Assembly: GCA_049999805.1 (NCBI GenBank)
Contig: JBNGIO010002103.1
Coordinates: 1 to 21,350, forward strand
DNA: 21,350 nt
From: Folioceros fuciformis
Taxonomy: Eukaryota > Anthocerotophyta > Anthocerotopsida > Anthocerotales
Direction: 5' to 3'
Within the stretch, counting starts at the first letter, position 1, and the number at the start of each line of letters is the position of its first letter. A program made the translations under genes and the position numbers. This document shows positions 18,258 to 21,350 of the stretch, in pieces. The notes beneath the pieces were generated by a model. That model was not told the origin of the DNA, did no database searches, and saw nothing but the letters and a program-made list of their open reading frames with translations.

Positions 18258-18491
18258 ATGCTCTCATCCTCGAGTCCTGAGAGTGGCTCATTTCATAATG
18301 GTATGGGTAATGATGCAGAAAGCGGGGACAGGAGTAAGTCGGAATGGCTGTTCTCTGGGGTGTACGCCGCATTGGAGGAACTGCTTCATCTTTGCTTTCA
18401 CAGCTGTACTCGTGGTCTCGGCTTTCATCGCGATAGCACATACCAGCAAAGCCGTGATCGTTTACAGCCAGCTGCAGCAAAGCCAGGCTGA
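18258..18491 (+). other. Upstream open reading frame overlapping the GT47 start
   Basis: ATG 18258 opens a 77-codon frame ending at 18491. It overlaps the GT47 start at 18298 in a different frame. Its ATG context is weak (T at -3, C at +4), while the GT47 ATG has A at -3 and G at +4. If the transcript includes 18258, the uORF could reduce GT47 output, with leaky scanning giving the main product. Its peptide is not recognisable. Confidence 0.35.
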
Positions 18492-19824
18492 GAATTCGCC
18501 CCACGATTTGCGGAGTGCCTTCGAGACGTCGTCATCCGTCTGCAAGGGAGAACCGAAGATTTATGTGTATGACAACCTGCCAGCTGACTTCAACTCAGAT
18601 TTACTAGTGCCATTCTGCAAGGGCGAGGTAGACGTCTTTGCGTACTGGTGCGAAGCCCTTTGTAACGGAGGGCTCGGAAAACAGATCAGCGTCCAGGAAC
18701 ATCCAACTTGGGAAGATCTGGCCCGCGATCAGAATATAGAGTCGCTTGCCAGGCTGAAGCAGAATGCAGATCTTTACGAAAGCCTATGGATGAGCTCGCA
18801 GGATCTTGTTCCACACCAGGCCTGGTTTCATACGGAGCAGATCTCGTTGGAGCTGCTCTTCCACGAGAGGATGAAAGTGTATCCATGCCAGACCAAGGAC
18901 CCCGAGCACGCGAACCTCTTCTACATCCCCTTCTACTCCACTCTGGATGTCTCGCGGCATCTCTTCAGCAAGATACAGTTGCGAGATCGCCTCTTCCAAA
19001 GGCTCATCGGCTGGCTCATGGCGCAAGAGCCCTGGCTCCGGTACCCGCACAAGCATATGTTCGTCCTCGGCCGCATAGTGTGGGATTTCGCCAGGATGGA
19101 AGACCAAGACTCTTGGGGCAACTCTTTCCTTCGCCAGCCGGAGCTTCACAACACCCTCAAGGTTCTCATCGAGCAGAGCATGGACGACCTAGGCCAGATG
19201 GCGGTGCCCTACCCCACGGCCTTCCATCCCGCGTCAGACTCGGAACTCCAGGAATGGCAAGCGACAGTGGAGGCTTCCGTGCGAGATTCCCTGGTATCCT
19301 TCATCGGCGGCCGACGAGACGCCGTCTCCAACACGGGCAAGCTCCGAGACATGATCTTTTCCCAGTGCCAGTCCCATCCAGAGTGCACCTTGCTGGATTG
19401 CGGGGATTTCAACTGCATCCGCCACCACCAGTACCTGCTCAGCCTCGCGCTACGGTCTGTCTTCTGCCTGCAACCGGAGGGAGACAGTCCCACTCGCCGC
19501 GCCATCTTCGACTCCTTACTGGCTGGATGCATTCCGGTATTCTTCACCCGGAAGAGCGCCTACCGCCAATACCTGTGGCACCTGCCTGCTAACTCCAGCA
19601 GCTGGTCGGTGTTCATTCCGGAGCAGCAAGTAAGGGATGGCTTGAACCTGGTGCACGTGCTGGCCCGAATCCCAATTCAGCAGGTGCGCGCCATGCAACG
19701 TGCTGTTGTCGACATCCTTCCCAACATAGTGTACTCCATGTCAGGCCACGACTTCCACCGAACCTTCAGTGATGCGTTTGACGTGACGGTCCGGCGCGCG
19801 TTCCAAGTCTTCAAACAAGAGTAA
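18298..19824 (+). CDS. GT47 subgroup A glycosyltransferase, MUR3/XLT2-like (exostosin domain)
   Basis: A single uninterrupted exon of 508 codons, as is usual for this subgroup. The frame is open further upstream, but ATG 18298 is its first ATG. Residues 1-28 are a short basic cytosolic tail and about 29-48 a signal anchor (FIFAFTAVLVVSAFIAIA), giving a type II Golgi protein. The exostosin domain runs from KIYVYDNLPADFN (87-99) to the C-terminus. Landmarks are FHTEQISLELLFHERM (177-192), FYIPFYSTLDVSR (208-220), VLGRIVWDF (256-264), VPYPTAFHP (303-311), FCLQPEGDSPTRRAIFDSLL (389-408), AGCIPVFF (409-416) and SAYRQYLWHLP (420-430). Characterised relatives add galactose (MUR3, XLT2) or galacturonic acid (XUT1) from UDP-sugars to xyloglucan side chains. 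The exact sugar cannot be told here. The gene looks intact. Confidence 0.95.
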   Translation: MVWVMMQKAGTGVSRNGCSLGCTPHWRNCFIFAFTAVLVVSAFIAIAHTSKAVIVYSQLQQSQAENSPHDLRSAFETSSSVCKGEPKIYVYDNLPADFNSDLLVPFCKGEVDVFAYWCEALCNGGLGKQISVQEHPTWEDLARDQNIESLARLKQNADLYESLWMSSQDLVPHQAWFHTEQISLELLFHERMKVYPCQTKDPEHANLFYIPFYSTLDVSRHLFSKIQLRDRLFQRLIGWLMAQEPWLRYPHKHMFVLGRIVWDFARMEDQDSWGNSFLRQPELHNTLKVLIEQSMDDLGQMAVPYPTAFHPASDSELQEWQATVEASVRDSLVSFIGGRRDAVSNTGKLRDMIFSQCQSHPECTLLDCGDFNCIRHHQYLLSLALRSVFCLQPEGDSPTRRAIFDSLLAGCIPVFFTRKSAYRQYLWHLPANSSSWSVFIPEQQVRDGLNLVHVLARIPIQQVRAMQRAVVDILPNIVYSMSGHDFHRTFSDAFDVTVRRAFQVFKQE

Positions 19825-20230
19825 TGGGTGCCTCAGAAGCTGACAACACATGCTTGCGAGAGGAGGTACACCACAGTTTTGTTCTTCTTTATCTCAACGG
19901 GCAGGAGGATCGTTCTATATTTTCCTTCTATTTCTCAATTTGGAGAAATGATCGTTCTATATTTTTCTTAACACTCAACCTTGTAGATATTCCAGCTATC
20001 CAGAATCGCAACAAGATGTTCAGGTTTGGTTTCCGATTCTGTGATGGATAGAAATTTGAGCTTAAGCAATCGAAGAGAATGTCCTTCAATAGGAAAAGGC
20101 TCCTCGAGTACCGTGAACTTCCGTAGGAGATGCATCACTGGCGACTGAATGCTCGAATCGAGTCATAGCCAGAGTAGGGGCAGATGCTTCGCAAGTTACA
20201 GATGGATCAACTTGCTTCTCAACTTACAGA
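19825..20230 (+). other. Probable 3' flank of the GT47 gene
   Basis: No gene is seen. A T-rich stretch holds a short direct repeat, GATCGTTCTATATTTT at about 19909 and again at about 19950, in sequence that resembles a plant 3' UTR. No canonical AATAAA was identified, which is common for plant genes. Confidence 0.35.
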
Positions 20231-20242
20231 GGGATCAACTTG
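20192..20242. repeat. Two near-identical 23-bp units, each quasi-palindromic
   Basis: CAAGTTACAGATGGATCAACTTG at 20192-20214 and CAACTTACAGAGGGATCAACTTG at 20220-20242 start 28 bp apart. The ends of the first copy (CAAGTT...AACTTG) are inverted repeats of each other. Possible protein-binding sites or slippage products; the function is unknown. Confidence 0.75.
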
Positions 20243-20580
20243 ATTCCCAACTCCTAGAAGTAGTTAGATGCAGCGGCGTCTGAGACAAAACCCAGAACGG
20301 CTTGCTCTTCCCTACGTACACTGAAACAGACGTGTCTGTCCTTGGGATACCAGGCAGATCACCATGGAACATACAAAGAAGTTGAAACCTTTGGTTGAAA
20401 CAGCTCGGCAACTGGGTGCTGACTGCATCCCTAAGATCTTTAGCTAGCCAGAAAGGCAGATAGACCGTGGACATGCTAGCCTTCAGAACAATGGATTGTC
20501 TGTTACCAGTCAGAGAGCCTGAAGGTCTCCAAGAACAAGGCCATACATAATCAAAGCTGCAAAGCCAGGAGAAGAAAAAT
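20235..20580 (-). other. Unrecognised open segment with exon-like features
   Basis: On minus, after a good acceptor (CTTCTCCTGGCTTTGCAG, ending near 20558), the frame stays open for about 108 codons to the stop at 20235, with an ATG at 20474. It includes VYLPFWLAKDLRDAV and LPSCFNQR. The LPFWLA pattern is reminiscent of the start of the GINS subunit PSF3, but the conserved downstream segments of that protein are not found nearby, so I do not assign it. It may be a captured gene fragment or a chance frame. Confidence 0.2.
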
Positions 20581-21350
20581 TACATTGTCGTCGTACTAGC
20601 TGGGGTCAAGCAACCTACACCCTTCGCTGGCCATAATGGGAATCTGGAATATCAAAATCTCAGCATCAAAAAACTCATCTCATGCAAAAAAGCAGGAGGG
20701 GAATGACAGGAGGAATTACTGAGAAGCACGGGATGCTTTCTGTAAATGAAATGCACCTGATCCTCCACCGGAATGTCAGTGAGAACAAAGTAATTCTTCA
20801 TGTCCAATTGAACTCAAAGTTGGACACAGTGCAGCATCTACCTCACTTTCCACTGTTGTACAAGCAATCCATGGCTGTTCTCTAGCATGCCAACATTTCC
20901 ACAAACCCCATTTCTCAAGCTTCCAATTTGCCCAAAAATCAATCGAGTGAGCAGATGCAGCAAAACGCCTCCTGCGAGAAGAGGAGAGCATTAGGAGCGA
21001 AGACCTCAGACACTTCTCGAGTACTGAGCGTCTTGCGCTGCATTTGTGAAGCAAGTGGGAGGGCCCATATGTGCCCAGATATACCACTAGCAGCTCACCA
21101 AAATGTTCAAAGTTCCAAACGTTTGAAAGCGTCTTCGCAAACTTTGAAAGCCCCTTCAGTTATGCTAGCTGGTACGAAATAGTCGGCAGTACAAACCCTG
21201 ATTTCCAAGCCGCCATCGTGTCATCAACGTCGAATCGTAGATTTCATTCTATGTCCTGGGTGTTGTACTCCAATCATCTTTTGGTCCTTGACCGTCCTCC
21301 TCCCGATTCACAAAGAAGCATATGCCTGACCATCGCACCAGGGGCGTGAG
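20581..21350. other. No recognisable gene at right edge
   Basis: Short open frames occur on both strands, the longest being 103 codons on minus from a GTG at 21087 and 92 codons on plus ending at the window edge (TGA 21347-21349). None has a family motif. A neighbouring gene may begin outside the window. Confidence 0.35.

Noticed and set aside
18708-19592. 294-codon plus-strand open frame inside the GT47 gene
   Set aside because: It is a shifted-frame shadow of the GC-rich GT47 coding sequence, whose own frame carries all the conserved family motifs.
20776-21087. 103-codon minus-strand open frame near the right edge
   Set aside because: It starts only at GTG, not ATG, and its composition is Ser/Arg/Leu-rich without any motif. 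There is no splice evidence.
1-21350. tRNA, rRNA or CRISPR features
   Set aside because: No cloverleaf with a recognisable TTCRA box, no rRNA-like conserved block, and no regular spacer-repeat array was seen. The tandem arrays present have no unique spacers.

Overview
The window looks like nuclear DNA of a land plant. It carries an intronless GT47 subgroup A glycosyltransferase of the MUR3/XLT2 type, a family tied to xyloglucan side chains, and a ZNFX1-type helicase gene with short GT-AG introns of 99-151 bp. It also carries several dead DNA-transposon genes. The short introns and the ZNFX1-like gene fit a non-seed plant (bryophyte, lycophyte or fern) better than a typical angiosperm, but the species cannot be settled from the sequence.

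Layout. From 0.3 to 10.5 kb the window is a transposon graveyard. It holds, in order: a broken multi-exon gene with a ParB-like domain on the minus strand (about 307-2600); a broken DUF7869-type gene with an RNase H-like core signature on the plus strand (about 3864-6696); and a PIF/Harbinger element with two convergent dead genes, a Myb/SANT-like partner on plus (7688-8520) and a HARBI1-like DDE transposase on minus (9377-10455). The Harbinger genes are separated by four tandem copies of a ~179-bp repeat. A minisatellite with 114-bp and 42-bp units follows (10.62-11.14 kb); its minus strand reads as acidic peptide repeats.

From 11.6 to 19.8 kb the DNA is ordinary and apparently functional. 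A six-exon ZNFX1-like gene runs on minus (16345 to 11629), and every intron I infer is phase 0. It predicts a 1372-residue protein with an N-terminal helical region, an SF1 UPF1-like helicase and an NFX1-type Cys/His region. Head-to-head with it, across a ~1.95-kb spacer holding small tandem repeats, is a single-exon GT47 gene on plus (18298-19824, 508 residues). The last 1.5 kb has no gene I can identify.

The two intact genes act in unrelated places: RNA metabolism or silencing for the helicase, Golgi wall-polysaccharide synthesis for GT47. They need not be linked beyond sharing a divergent spacer. The most striking window-wide signal is that nearly all premature stops in the dead transposon genes can be explained by one C-to-T change, many of them CAG to TAG. 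That is the scar expected of long-term cytosine methylation in a plant. No clearly new biological system stands out. The least described items are the ParB-like and DUF7869-type genes and the promoter-like Harbinger internal repeat.
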